This document shows, piece after piece, positions 1 to 8,554 of a stretch of 64,000 bases of DNA. Within the stretch, counting starts at the first letter, position 1; every line of letters starts with the position of its first letter. The position numbers and the translations under genes were made by a program. The notes beneath the pieces were generated by a model that did no database searches, was not told where the DNA came from, and was given only the letters and a program-made list of their open reading frames with translations. The DNA comes from Fortiea contorta PCC 7126 (GTDB lineage Bacteria > Cyanobacteriota > Cyanobacteriia > Cyanobacteriales > Nostocaceae), in the NCBI RefSeq assembly GCF_000332295.1, contig NZ_KB235930.1:5111895-5175894 (forward strand), in the 5' to 3' direction.

Positions 1-496
1 TTATTTCCGCCGTATTTTCCTAGTACGCCAGGGCGCAAATCAAGCAATTGTTAAAAATCGATGAAAGGCTAAATATACAAGTTTACTGGTTTCATACTTC
101 ATCCTAGCCTGCGGCAAGCCGCCTTACAGGCGTCTACAAACTTCATCCTTTCTGTACTAGCCCTAATAAGAAATCCAAAATAACTTTCAATAAAATTTAT
201 TTATATTCATCGAATAATCCTTGACATTTTGTCCCTTACCAGCGATAAAGGTCAGACAATGCAGTTTCTGTACCAAAAGTAGAGATTTGCAGTTAAAGGA
301 ACTATTGTTGATGGCGATGGAGGTAATAATATTGCCTTGTTCGCCCAAAACAACGAACGGGGAATCATTGTCGGGAATGCCTGTACCCAGTTACTCCAGT
401 AGCACAATGAGTATCCCCCAAACTATCACTGCGTAGCACAAAATTTATGTGCGGGCGGAATTCTGGCTGGATGTAAAGTATATTGGAATTCTAAAC
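1..496. other. Non-coding leader with degenerate coding trace
   Basis: No intact gene is visible. Positions 89-160 hold two copies of the CTTCATCCT-type heptamer unit around a small GC-rich hairpin. A coding-like trace lies at 283-402 on the plus strand: a short open stretch containing VDGDGGNNIALFAQNNERG, preceded by an in-frame TAG at 280-282 and with no start codon. It could be the tail of a decayed gene. I do not recognise the family. Confidence 0.3.
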
Positions 497-1153
497 ATGA
501 TTAGCTATTTGAAAGGTCTTGTTGCTGGTATTCAAACCATTAGCAGTAATCGGGTGATTCTGACCTTAGAGGTCAACGGCATGGGGTATGATTTGCAAAT
601 TCCCCAACGCCTTTGTCAGCAAATTCCAGATTCAGGGGGAGTTGTGCAAATTTTTACTCACTATCAAATCCGGGAAGAAGTACCCCTACTTTATGGTTTT
701 GCGTCCCCAGCGGAAAGAGATTTATTTCGCCATCTCCTGAGTGTCAGCGGTATCGGCGCAGCTCTGGCGATCGCCCTACTCGATACTTTAGAATTACCAG
801 ATTTAGTGCAAGCCATCATCGCCGCCAATACACAAATCCTCATTCAAGCCCCTGGCGTTGGTAAAAAGACTGCAGAACGTATCTGTTTAGAACTGAAAAG
901 CAAATTAATCGAGTGGCGCAAATCAGCAGGTTTCTTCGTCGCTACAGGTGGCCCCGCACCAGGAATCCTCGAAGAAGTACAAATGACTCTATTTGCTTTG
1001 GGGTATACTGCCCATGAAGTCAGCCACACTCTACATGTAGTCAGCGAAGACATTGGACTATCCAAAGATGCCTATGTGGAAGATTGGATTAAACAAGCGA
1101 TTACCCACCTGAGCGCTAGCGAACACGTTGGTTCAGAAGGGGGTAGGGTGTAG
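497..1153 (+). CDS. ruvA: Holliday junction branch migration protein RuvA
   Basis: RuvA binds four-way DNA junctions as a tetramer and loads the RuvB motor for branch migration in recombinational repair. The 218-aa product starts MISYLKG, as RuvA proteins do, so I chose ATG 497 over an in-frame upstream start at 449. The order is an N-terminal OB-fold (about 1-65, with [10 protein letters not shown]), a helix-hairpin-helix region (about 70-150, including [11 protein letters not shown] and [12 protein letters not shown]), and a C-terminal domain that binds RuvB, ending in a short polar tail. It stands alone: the next gene begins 240 bp downstream. Confidence 0.95.
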   Translation: MISYLKGLVAGIQTISSNRVILTLEVNGMGYDLQIPQRLCQQIPDSGGVVQIFTHYQIREEVPLLYGFASPAERDLFRHLLSVSGIGAALAIALLDTLELPDLVQAIIAANTQILIQAPGVGKKTAERICLELKSKLIEWRKSAGFFVATGGPAPGILEEVQMTLFALGYTAHEVSHTLHVVSEDIGLSKDAYVEDWIKQAITHLSASEHVGSEGGRV

Positions 1154-1395
1154 GGTGTAGGGAACCCACGTTTACTCATCCCCAACCATACTCATTTGAG
1201 TCCAAACCACACCACCGAGGGATTGCAAGTCATTCCCATCGTGATTTGATCAAGCTATCGGCTCAATCGGGATGTTACCATCTATACGAGTCCTTGCAAA
1301 CCCATCGCCCTCAAGATTTCTTGCCGGGTTAATATTAGGGGCTAGAGGTTAGGGGCTAAAAGCTGACGAATCACGAATTAAATTGAGGCGCCATC
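1154..1395. other. Intergenic region with G-rich short repeats
   Basis: This 242-bp gap holds low-complexity G-rich runs: GGTGTAGGG-like units next to the ruvA stop and GGGGCTA/GGTTAGGGGC units near 1336-1360. No gene, clear terminator or strong promoter was seen. Confidence 0.4.
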
Positions 1396-2781
1396 ATGGC
1401 AACTTACGAAAACATCTTACAAACAATCGGCAAAACTCCATTAGTAAGATTAAACAGAATTACCAAAGACCTGCAATCTACCATTCATGCCAAAATTGAA
1501 TATCTCAATCCTGGAGGCAGCACCAAAGACAGAATTGCTCTTACCATGATTGAAGCCGCCGAAAAAGCAGGTTTATTACAACCCGGCGGTACTATTATCG
1601 AAGCGACAGCAGGTAACACCGGAGTCGGATTAGCACTCATCGCCGCCGTCAAAAAATATCGGTGTATATTTGTCATGCCCGATAAGATGAGCCAAGATAA
1701 AATTAACCTCCTCAAAGCCTACGGTGCAGAAGTAGTCGTCACCCCTACATCTGTACCCCCAGATTCCCCAGAAAGTTATAATGGTGTCGCCGAAAGACTA
1801 GCCAAAGAAATTCCTGGCGCTTACAGACCAAATCAATTTGCCAACCCCAATAATCCCTTAGCACATTACTTAACTACAGGGCCAGAAATCTGGTCAGATA
1901 GTGGAGGTAAAGTAGACGTTTTTGTCGCCGGGATGGGTACAGGCGGCACAATTTCTGGAGTAGCTAAATATCTCAAAGAACAAAATCCAAATATCATTAT
2001 AGTTGGTGCAGATCCAGAAGGTTCAATTCTTTCCGGAGACAGTCCCAAATCTTACAAAGTAGAAGGAATTGGTGAAGACTTTATTCCCAAAACATTTAAT
2101 CGGCAATTAGTCGATGAAATGATCAGAATTAGTGATAAAGAATCATTTAATATTGCTCGCCGTCTGGCACGAGAAGAAGGCTTATTAGTAGGAGGTTCCT
2201 GCGGAACAGCAGTAGCCGCCGCCCTCACCTATGCAGCCCGATTATCAGCACCTAAATATATAGTAGTATTATTGCCAGACACAGGGAGAAACTACATTAA
2301 TAAAATCTATTCTGACGTTTGGATGCAGGAAAATGGATTTTGGGAAGGTAAAATCATCAAGTCCATCAAAGTTGGGGAAATTCTCTCACAAAAAACAGAT
2401 TTTCCCTCTCTCGTTGCTGTTAGCCCCCACGATACCCTGAGCCAAGCTACAACTCTTTTACAAAAGCTGAATATCTCCCAGTTACCCGTAATTGATGACA
2501 ACCAAGTCGTGGGTAGTCTCAACGAAGCTTCGTTGATGAAATTTCTCCATGATGGCATCAATTTTTCTAATCAAAATGTATTGGCAGTTATGGGGAAACC
2601 ACTACCAATTCTTGACGAAGAAGTTGATATTTCTGAAGCGTATCGAGTCTTGTTATCAGGAACAACAGGAATTATTATTGAGCGAAAAAATGTACCAATT
2701 GGATTAATTACCAGAGCCGATTTAATTAAATATTGGATTAGCCAAAATCAGGAAGACGTAAGGGAAAATAATGGAATTTGA
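1396..2781 (+). CDS. Cystathionine beta-synthase with C-terminal CBS pair
   Basis: PLP enzyme of fold type II (cysteine synthase/cystathionine beta-synthase family), 461 aa. Residues 1-315 form the catalytic domain. The Schiff-base Lys is K44 in GGSTKDR, the substrate loop is EATAGNTG, and the phosphate-binding loop is GTGGTISG. Residues about 335-455 form two CBS motifs (VSPHDTLSQATTLL...VVGSLNEASL and the following VPIGLITRADLI repeat), usual in cystathionine beta-synthase but absent from plain CysK. It should condense homocysteine and serine to cystathionine. The stop overlaps the next gene by 11 bp, so the two are almost certainly co-translated as a reverse transsulfuration pair. A plain cysteine synthase role is less likely given the partner. 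Confidence 0.9.
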   Translation: MATYENILQTIGKTPLVRLNRITKDLQSTIHAKIEYLNPGGSTKDRIALTMIEAAEKAGLLQPGGTIIEATAGNTGVGLALIAAVKKYRCIFVMPDKMSQDKINLLKAYGAEVVVTPTSVPPDSPESYNGVAERLAKEIPGAYRPNQFANPNNPLAHYLTTGPEIWSDSGGKVDVFVAGMGTGGTISGVAKYLKEQNPNIIIVGADPEGSILSGDSPKSYKVEGIGEDFIPKTFNRQLVDEMIRISDKESFNIARRLAREEGLLVGGSCGTAVAAALTYAARLSAPKYIVVLLPDTGRNYINKIYSDVWMQENGFWEGKIIKSIKVGEILSQKTDFPSLVAVSPHDTLSQATTLLQKLNISQLPVIDDNQVVGSLNEASLMKFLHDGINFSNQNVLAVMGKPLPILDEEVDISEAYRVLLSGTTGIIIERKNVPIGLITRADLIKYWISQNQEDVRENNGI

Positions 2782-3910
2782 AACTAAAGCAATTCATGAA
2801 GGTCAAGCGCCAGATCCACAAACAGGTGCGGTAATTGTGCCTATTTATTTAACTTCGACTTATGAGCAGCAAGCCATAGGTCAACACAAAGGTTATGAAT
2901 ATTCTCGCACAGGAAATCCCACCAGAAATGCTTTAGAAGAAGCTTTAGCTGCTCTTGAAAATGGAAAATTTGGTTTGGCTTTTGCTTCTGGTTTAGCTGC
3001 AACTACCACTATATTAAGTCTGCTGAAAACAGGCGATCATATTGTCGCTGGTGATGATTTATATGGTGGTACCTATCGGTTATTAGAAAAGGTTGTCAAA
3101 AATTGGGGCGTCACCACTAGTTATGTAGATATAGACCACATTACAGACTTTAAAACCGCGATTAGACCTAATACTAAACTGATTTGGATTGAAACTCCTA
3201 CCAATCCGTTATTAAAAATTATTGATATTGCTGCCTTAGCAAATATTGCCCGGCAAAATAATATTATTTTAGTAGTTGATAATACTTTTGCTAGTCCTTA
3301 TTTTCAAAGACCATTAGAACTAGGTGCTGACATTGTAGTTCACAGCACCACCAAATATTTAGGTGGACATAGCGACATTATTGGTGGCGCAGTTGTCACC
3401 TCGAATGAAGCAATTTATGCTCAACTGAAATTTTATCAGAATGCGATTGGAGCAATTCCTAGTCCATTCGATAGCTGGTTAGTACTGCGTGGAATTAAAA
3501 CCCTAGCTGTGAGAATGCGGGAACATGAAAAAAATGCTTTATTATTGGCTGAGTTTTTAGCCGAACATCCCCAAGTCGAGCACATTTATTATCCAGGTTT
3601 ACCCAGTCACGAACAACATCAACTTGCTCAACAACAAATGTCTGGCTTTGGGGGGATGATTAGTTTGGAGTTAAAAGGTGGCTTTGGGGAGGTGGAAAGT
3701 TTTGCTGCTAAAACCAAGTTATTTTTGTTAGCTGAGAGTTTGGGTGGAGTGGAGTCATTACTTTGTTACCCTGCGAAAATGACTCACGGTTCACTACCAG
3801 AAACAGAAAGGCTAAAACGCGGAATTAAGGATAATTTAGTCCGGCTTTCAGTGGGAATTGAGCATTTTTCTGATTTACAAGCTGATTTAGAAAATGCACT
3901 GTCAAAATAA
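2771..3910 (+). CDS. Cystathionine gamma-lyase/gamma-synthase family enzyme
   Basis: Cys/Met metabolism PLP enzyme of fold type I, 379 aa, normal length. PLP-binding Lys is K195 in HSTTKYLGGHSD. Other family marks are YSRTGNPTR (45-53), FASGLAATT and VVDNTFASPY. The family includes cystathionine gamma-lyase, gamma-synthase and beta-lyase, and sequence alone does not separate them firmly. The 11-bp overlap with a cystathionine beta-synthase argues for gamma-lyase, which cleaves cystathionine to cysteine. ATG 2771 lies inside the upstream gene, downstream of an AAGGGAAAA ribosome-binding-like stretch. Confidence 0.9.
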   Translation: MEFETKAIHEGQAPDPQTGAVIVPIYLTSTYEQQAIGQHKGYEYSRTGNPTRNALEEALAALENGKFGLAFASGLAATTTILSLLKTGDHIVAGDDLYGGTYRLLEKVVKNWGVTTSYVDIDHITDFKTAIRPNTKLIWIETPTNPLLKIIDIAALANIARQNNIILVVDNTFASPYFQRPLELGADIVVHSTTKYLGGHSDIIGGAVVTSNEAIYAQLKFYQNAIGAIPSPFDSWLVLRGIKTLAVRMREHEKNALLLAEFLAEHPQVEHIYYPGLPSHEQHQLAQQQMSGFGGMISLELKGGFGEVESFAAKTKLFLLAESLGGVESLLCYPAKMTHGSLPETERLKRGIKDNLVRLSVGIEHFSDLQADLENALSK

Positions 3911-4087
3911 ACAGATAAATTTGTCAAAAAAAACTGACATTAATCTTTGCTCAAACAGCTTAAATTCTGTCCTGAAAATACTTGCTTTGATTAAGTTTTT
4001 TAAACCCTACTTATCTAGGGGAGTTTACAAGCCTTGATTAATCACAAACTCCCAAAAAACAACACTAAATTATGTGGAATTTAGCTA

Positions 4088-4101
4088 AATTACCGGTAAT
4101 T
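4088..4101. promoter_or_regulatory. Perfect 14-bp palindrome, candidate operator
   Basis: AATTACCGGTAATT is an exact palindrome 134 bp before the copper-protein start. An 8-bp stem with a 19-bp loop (4018-4025 with 4046-4053) sits just upstream. Dyad sites in such places often bind dimeric metal sensors, but no sensor gene is nearby and the regulator is unknown. Confidence 0.4.
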
Positions 4102-4234
4102 ATATCGGGATAGTTGGCTTAGAAAACGAGACATAAATACCCTATTGACTCCCGAAAAAGTTAGAACTAACCTAGTGAGTAGTCCTACCAAGGATGGCTA
4201 TTTCATAACATCAATAAATCAGGAGTTAGTTCCT

Positions 4235-4597
4235 ATGATGATGATGATGACCGAAACCATGACCACCGAAATGCAAACCTGCATGAACGCTTGCATGGAA
4301 TGTCACAAAATGTGCATGGAAACCATGACTTACTGCATGAGCAAAGGTAGCAAGTCAATGGATATGAGCATGATGAGCATGATGCGCGACTGCGCGGAAA
4401 TGTGCATGATGTGCATGAACATGATGATGGGCGGTTCTGAGTTCATGGGACGCACTTGTATGCTGTGTGCAGAAATGTGCGATCGCTGTGCAACGGCTTG
4501 TGAAATGATGAAAAATGATCAGAAAATGATGGCATGTGCAGCAGCTTGTCGTAAGTGCGCTGAAGCCTGCAGAGCTATGCAAATGATGCCCGCTTAA
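4235..4597 (+). CDS. Met/Cys-rich four-helix-bundle copper-binding protein
   Basis: This 120-aa protein is dominated by Met and Cys in helical spacing (CMNACMECHKMC, CAEMCMMCMN, CMLCAEMCDRC, CAAACRKCAEAC), the pattern of the DUF326 / four-helix-bundle copper-binding family, which is related to copper storage proteins that line a bundle with Cys thiolates. No signal peptide is seen, so a cytosolic store or buffer for Cu(I) is inferred. I chose ATG 4235, the first of five consecutive ATGs, because AGGAG at 4221-4225 gives 9-nt spacing. An in-frame TTG at 4145 lacks such a site. Unusual features are the MMMMM start and extra Met beyond the typical Cys pattern. Confidence 0.85.
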   Translation: MMMMMTETMTTEMQTCMNACMECHKMCMETMTYCMSKGSKSMDMSMMSMMRDCAEMCMMCMNMMMGGSEFMGRTCMLCAEMCDRCATACEMMKNDQKMMACAAACRKCAEACRAMQMMPA

Positions 4598-4634
4598 TTG
4601 CTTCAACTAGCAGAAGTTTCTCTGCAACCTATTA

Positions 4635-4671
4635 TTCAAGCGCTCAGGCTCAATAAGTCTGGGCGCTTGAA
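4635..4671 (+). terminator. Hairpin downstream of the copper-protein gene
   Basis: TTCAAGCGC (4635-4643) pairs with GCGCTTGAA (4663-4671), with an added CAG/CTG pairing inside. The following GTGTTTGGG is a weak U-tract, so termination may be inefficient. Confidence 0.55.
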
Positions 4672-4899
4672 GTGTTTGGGAAATTCCATAATTAGAGAAT
4701 GTACAAGTTAGTCAACTGACTACCAAAACATCAATCAAGACAACAATAATTTTTTCTGCATTGCTTTCATACAAAGGGTGATACCAATTCACAATTCGCA
4801 ATGACGCTCGCGGACTCGCTAACGCTGCGAATCAAGCAATTCGCAATTAAAAAACTTAGATGCAGCAAAGCTTTTAGGGTTTACATTTGTATCAGATTT

Positions 4900-5085
4900 T
4901 TAGTGAAATGGTATGACACGGGAATTGATGTGTTTTTGTTCAACTTCATCAATACCCGATTTTACTTTGAGGTGTTGGATATGATTTTCAACAGCCCTGA
5001 GCCGTATGTGAAGACGATGAGCGATCGCTTGGTCTGTCAAATTATGCAAAGCCTGAGGATAGAAAACGACTACGCTCATGGTCAA
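4900..5085 (-). pseudogene. Remnant of a LuxR/NarL-type DNA-binding domain
   Basis: Read on the minus strand, this 61-codon frame contains LTDQAIAHRLHIRLRAVENH, followed by IQHLKVKSGIDE. That matches the helix-turn-helix of LuxR/NarL response regulators (compare the common pattern xLTxxEIAxxLxISxxTVExH). There is no receiver domain, and the frame runs out at VIPFH inside a repeat arm (GTGAAATGGTAT, 4903-4914). The canonical T in TVENH is A here. It is most likely the fossil of a response regulator. The surrounding 4672-5154 otherwise holds repeat-like DNA, including a CTCGCGGACTCGCTAACG segment near 4807. Confidence 0.5.
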
Positions 5086-5154
5086 TCACACTCGTGTACG
5101 AATTTATTTTATAGTGGGAAAACACGCTGCAGTCCCTAGCCTCTAACTCCCAAA

Positions 5155-5559
5155 ATGCCTAATGTGAATTACCAAAACCCAAAAACGTTTTTCTATTTAC
5201 CCACAACTGTAGAGCGAGCGGAGCGATCGCTGGTATGTTCTCCCTTTAATCTGGCTTTATTGTCAGCGATGCGCCATCAGAGTGTGTCACTGGGAGCGAT
5301 CGCTCATGACAATGGTGTTAACTATGGCTACACTCAGCGTCCTTTATCGGAATTGGCATGTGATAATGCTTTAAATTGGTTAATCCAAGTAGGAGTGCTG
5401 CGGCGAGAAGTGGACGGACAGGGAATTACAGATAGTTTCCGCCTCACTCCCCTAGGACACCAGTTAGTTGAACAATACGAGGGTAAAGGTTGGCGTCGTC
5501 CTTCCTGGGGCGATCGCATTTACGATACCATCACCCGGTGGTTGAGATTACCTTTCTAG
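5155..5559 (+). CDS. Conserved cyanobacterial protein, winged-helix-like
   Basis: This 134-aa soluble protein has no signal peptide or membrane segment. The middle (about 35-105) reads like a winged-helix fold: AMRHQSVSLGAIA, then LACDNALNWLIQVGVLRREVDG, then FRLTPLGHQLVEQYEGKGWRRP. The start ATG directly follows CCCAAA with no clear Shine-Dalgarno. I recall a cyanobacteria-only family of this type (NCBI names one Npun_F0494), but that match is from memory. Its function is unknown. The DNA holds three GCGATCGC/GCGATCG sites. Confidence 0.7.
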   Translation: MPNVNYQNPKTFFYLPTTVERAERSLVCSPFNLALLSAMRHQSVSLGAIAHDNGVNYGYTQRPLSELACDNALNWLIQVGVLRREVDGQGITDSFRLTPLGHQLVEQYEGKGWRRPSWGDRIYDTITRWLRLPF

Positions 5560-5611
5560 AACAGCAAATTCAAAAGTTAATATAAGGGCATCAAAGGGAA
5601 CAATAATACCC

Positions 5612-5830
5612 GAAAGTCTCAACCCAATTTATCAAGTTTTTACCAAATCTCTCCGAATTTATGCGGTTATTGGTAAAGACTACAAGAATATAACTGGGGT
5701 GACAGAGGCTACAAAATACGCTGTAGCATCCACCAGTGGCTTTCAAGTTGGCGGTCTATTGTCAGCGATCGCTACATTACTGTTATTCCCGGAACTCTCC
5801 CCCTTGATTTTAAAAAGCAGTAACCTATGA
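5612..5830 (+). pseudogene. Start-less coding remnant ahead of cobQ
   Basis: An open frame on the plus strand encodes a coherent 72-residue stretch (begins ESLNPIYQVFTKSLRIYAV, ends near FPELSPLILKSSNL) with a hydrophobic helix around GGLLSAIATLLLFPE. The frame stays open upstream to about 5555 but has no ATG. The only internal alternative is a GTG near 5699. Its TGA overlaps the cobQ ATG (ATGA), as in coupled genes. It is either a gene that lost its 5' end or one using a rare start codon. Confidence 0.4.
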
Positions 5831-7302
5831 AATCAATTATGGTAGTGGGAACAACATCCCACGCAGGGAAATCACTTTTGTGCACAGCTATTTGTCGTAT
5901 TCTCTCACGGCGCGGCTGGCGGGTGGCTCCTTTTAAAGGTCAAAACATGGCTTTAAATGCTTATGTCACCGCTAGTGGAGGTGAAATCGGTTACGCCCAA
6001 GCTGTACAAGCCTGGGCCGCTGGGGTTGTTCCTTGGGTGGAAATGAACCCAATTTTACTCAAACCCCAAGGGGATATGACTTCCCAAGTAGTAATTAAGG
6101 GTAGACCTGTAGGCAAAGTCAGTGCGGTAGACTATTATGAACAATATTTTGAACTCGGTTGGCGAACCATTGAAGAATCTCTACAGCATCTAGGAACAGA
6201 ATTTGATTTATTAGTTTGTGAAGGTGCGGGGAGTCCGGCGGAAATTAACCTCAAGCACCGCGACTTGACAAATATGCGGGTGGCGAAGCATTTGAATGCG
6301 CCCACGCTGCTGGTAGTGGATATTGATCGGGGTGGAGCTTTTGCTCATGTAGTCGGTACTTTAGAATTACTAGAGCCAGAAGAGCGTGAGTTGATTAAGG
6401 GTGTTGTCATTAACAAGTTTCGGGGACAGCGTTCTATATTGGAACCAGGGATAAAATGGTTAGAAAAACGCACTGGGATTCCGGTTGTCGGTGTTATTCC
6501 CTATCTGGAATACGTGTTTCCCGCAGAAGACTCTTTAGATTTATTTGAGCGTAATTCTCACAAAAGTCTATCTGACTTAAATATCACCGTGCTCCGTTTA
6601 CCGAGAATTTCCAACTTTACTGATTTTGATCCGCTGGAATCAGAGCCTAGTGTATCAGTAAAATTTCTTAGTCCTAAGCAAGATTTGGGACACCCAGATG
6701 CAGTAATTATTCCTGGCACTAAAACCACGATCGCTGACTTGTTACTGCTGCAAAAAACAGGAATGGCAGAGGCGATACAACACTACGCTGCTTCTGGAGG
6801 AACGGTTTTAGGTATTTGTGGCGGCTACCAAATGCTGGGACAAATTATTGCTGACCCAGAAGGAATTGAGGGACAAGCTGGCAGATATCAAGGGTTAAAT
6901 TTATTACCCATTAGAACGGTAATTACCGGACAAAAAATCGCCCGTCAGCGCCAAGTTAGCTCAAATTTTCCCCAAGCGGGCTTACCAGTCAACGGATTTG
7001 AAATCCATCAGGGGCGATCGCGCATTGAACAACAAGCCGATAGCCAAGGCTATCAAGCCTTATTCGATGATGCTAATTTAGGATTAGTAGATAGTTGTCA
7101 ATCAGTTTGGGGTACTTATCTCCACGGAATTTTTGACAATGGCCCTTGGCGACGGGCTTGGTTAAATCGTCTCCGTCAACAACGAGGTTTGAAATCCTTA
7201 CCCACAGGTGTTGCTAACTACCGGGAACAGCGAGAACAAACCTTGGACGCCCTAGCTACTGAAATTGAAAGCTACTTGGATTTAACACCTTTTATTTCCT
7301 AG
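5827..7302 (+). CDS. cobQ: Cobyric acid synthase CobQ/CbiP
   Basis: Glutamine-dependent amidase of the corrin pathway that amidates four side chains of adenosyl-cobyrinate a,c-diamide to give cobyric acid. The 491 aa are typical. Residues 1-240 form the P-loop synthetase domain (GTTSHAGKS at 8-16, FKGQNMALNA, and CEGAGSPAEINL). Residues about 250-470 form the class I glutamine amidotransferase domain, with nucleophile C331 in LGICGGYQMLG and H433 in GTYLHGIFDNG. The start codon overlaps the TGA of the upstream remnant. A small ferredoxin follows after 13 bp. Confidence 0.95.
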   Translation: MKSIMVVGTTSHAGKSLLCTAICRILSRRGWRVAPFKGQNMALNAYVTASGGEIGYAQAVQAWAAGVVPWVEMNPILLKPQGDMTSQVVIKGRPVGKVSAVDYYEQYFELGWRTIEESLQHLGTEFDLLVCEGAGSPAEINLKHRDLTNMRVAKHLNAPTLLVVDIDRGGAFAHVVGTLELLEPEERELIKGVVINKFRGQRSILEPGIKWLEKRTGIPVVGVIPYLEYVFPAEDSLDLFERNSHKSLSDLNITVLRLPRISNFTDFDPLESEPSVSVKFLSPKQDLGHPDAVIIPGTKTTIADLLLLQKTGMAEAIQHYAASGGTVLGICGGYQMLGQIIADPEGIEGQAGRYQGLNLLPIRTVITGQKIARQRQVSSNFPQAGLPVNGFEIHQGRSRIEQQADSQGYQALFDDANLGLVDSCQSVWGTYLHGIFDNGPWRRAWLNRLRQQRGLKSLPTGVANYREQREQTLDALATEIESYLDLTPFIS

Positions 7303-7315
7303 CAGGCGGTATTTC

Positions 7316-7555
7316 ATGAGTGTCCGCATCCGCTTTTTACCTGATGATGTCACAGTAGATGCCGAAGTGGGAGAAGCTCTCTTGGATGTAGCAGAACGTG
7401 CTGGAGTGTTTATTCCCACCGGTTGTCTCATGGGTTCATGTCACGCCTGTACGGTAGAACTGGATGATGGCGAAATCATCCGCGCCTGTATTACAGCAGT
7501 ACCAATAGGTCGCGATGAGTTGGTTGTCCATCTGTTTAGTGATCCTAGTTGGTAA
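7316..7555 (+). CDS. Small [2Fe-2S] ferredoxin-like protein
   Basis: This 79-aa protein is a beta-grasp ferredoxin. Four Cys are arranged C37-x4-C42-x2-C45-x12-C58 (GCLMGSCHACTVELDDGEIIRAC covers them). The short last gap resembles the succinate dehydrogenase iron-sulfur subunit (about x11) more than plant-type ferredoxins (about x29). It lies 13 bp after cobQ on the same strand, probably in one transcript, so a redox role linked to cobalamin synthesis is an inference from position only. A strong terminator follows at 7733. Confidence 0.8.
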   Translation: MSVRIRFLPDDVTVDAEVGEALLDVAERAGVFIPTGCLMGSCHACTVELDDGEIIRACITAVPIGRDELVVHLFSDPSW

Positions 7556-7732
7556 TTTTTTATTTGTTGTTGGTTATTGGTGATTTGTCAGGGGGTAGGA
7601 ATATAATATTCTGTCGCATTCTTTTTTTAATTGGTGTTACTTAAAATTTTCCAGCCAATGTGGCTACACCAGCAAAATCAAAGCCAATATAATCATATTG
7701 TTGGAACTACAAAAGACCCTTTACTGATTTTT

Positions 7733-7761
7733 CCCTCCTACTACCCCCAGGAGGGTTTTTT
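7733..7761 (+). terminator. Rho-independent terminator
   Basis: CCCTCCT (7733-7739) pairs with AGGAGGG (7749-7755), 9-nt loop, followed directly by TTTTTT. It would end the cobQ-ferredoxin transcript or a small RNA lying between. Confidence 0.8.
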
Positions 7762-8176
7762 AATTACTATTATTTGAATTTTAGTAGTTAACCGATTTAG
7801 CTAAAAAATGGAGATTAGGGATTAGGAACTAGAAGGTAAGTAAAGTCATTTTTATTTATAAAAAGTAATTTTATATACATGCAGTTGTCATGTATGTAGT
7901 AATATAGATAACAAATAAAAGAAAGTTATAAAAAAAGCCTTGCATACACGTATATGCTAGTCTTGTGTATAAGTATTTGCGCTTAAAAAGCCTATAAAAC
8001 CTAAGCTTTACCCTATTTAACTTAACATAGGCATTTGAGATTTTTAGTATTATGGAAAACAAGTGCTGAAGTTTTAAAAAAGATTGGAAAATAAAATAGG
8101 GGGTGTTACCCCTCATGGATTTTTGAGTACGGAAGTGTAAAATAAGACTGGGTTTAAAGAAATGTTTTGATTAAAA

Positions 8177-8212
8177 ATCCCACCCAAAACTGTTGGAGTG
8201 GGATATTTTATA
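8177..8212 (+). terminator. Strong hairpin, terminator-like
   Basis: ATCCCAC (8177-8183) pairs with GTGGGAT (8198-8204), and CCAA/TTGG extends the stem inward past a single bulged A. ATTTTATAATTATT follows. No gene lies directly upstream on the plus strand, so it may end an unannotated RNA. Confidence 0.5.
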
Positions 8213-8417
8213 ATTATTAGAAAATTTCAGCCAACATGGCGTCACTGGCAAGCTAAAAGTTAGTATTCTAAAGAAGACTCATATCAATGATATATGAATC
8301 TGTAAGTTAGCACTTTGAGGTTAACTAAATACAGTTTCTTATAGAATTGGTAACACTTATGTGTCCTCTTTAAAGAGCCTCCATCACTCAAGCTCTCACA
8401 TCCATAACTCATAATTC

Positions 8418-8450
8418 AGCCCTCTCATCTCCGGGGAGGGCTGTTGCTTT
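8418..8450 (+). terminator. Terminator-like hairpin
   Basis: AGCCCTC (8418-8424) pairs with GAGGGCT (8436-8442), followed by GTTGCTTT. It resembles the CCCTCC hairpin at 7733 in stem sequence and follows the second copy of the duplicated motif. Confidence 0.45.
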
Positions 8451-8509
8451 GAAGGATGAAGGATGAAGGATGAAGGATGAAGTATGAAGTATGAAGTATG
8501 AAGGATGAA
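8451..8509. repeat. Short tandem heptamer repeat (GAAGGAT/GAAGTAT)
   Basis: Eight 7-bp units in the order GAAGGAT x4, GAAGTAT x3, GAAGGAT x1. This is the class of short tandemly repeated repetitive sequence known in heterocystous cyanobacteria. Related tracts lie at 28878 and 30011. Confidence 0.9.
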
Positions 8510-8554
8510 ATAAAGAAGCTCGTATAGCCTTAGCCACATAGGTTAGGACATGAA

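Larger units (their letters stand above)
7556..8554. other. Gene-poor region with hairpins and duplicated motif
   Basis: About 1 kb with no convincing gene. An 81-codon minus-strand frame at 7871-8116 is AT-rich and looks spurious. Two related stretches occur at about 7643-7676 and 8221-8253, both carrying AAAATTT, CAGCCAA, TGGC and an ACCAGCAA/ACTGGCAA block. Each lies upstream of a terminator-like hairpin, which hints at two related small RNAs. The individual hairpins and the heptamer repeat are listed separately. Confidence 0.45.

Noticed and set aside
449-496. Upstream in-frame start for ruvA
   Set aside because: It adds 16 residues not typical of RuvA. MISYLKG at 497 fits the family.
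7871-8116. 81-codon minus-strand frame
   Set aside because: AT-rich, with Phe/Tyr/Leu/Lys content expected of random AT-rich DNA, no ribosome-binding site, and no family resemblance.
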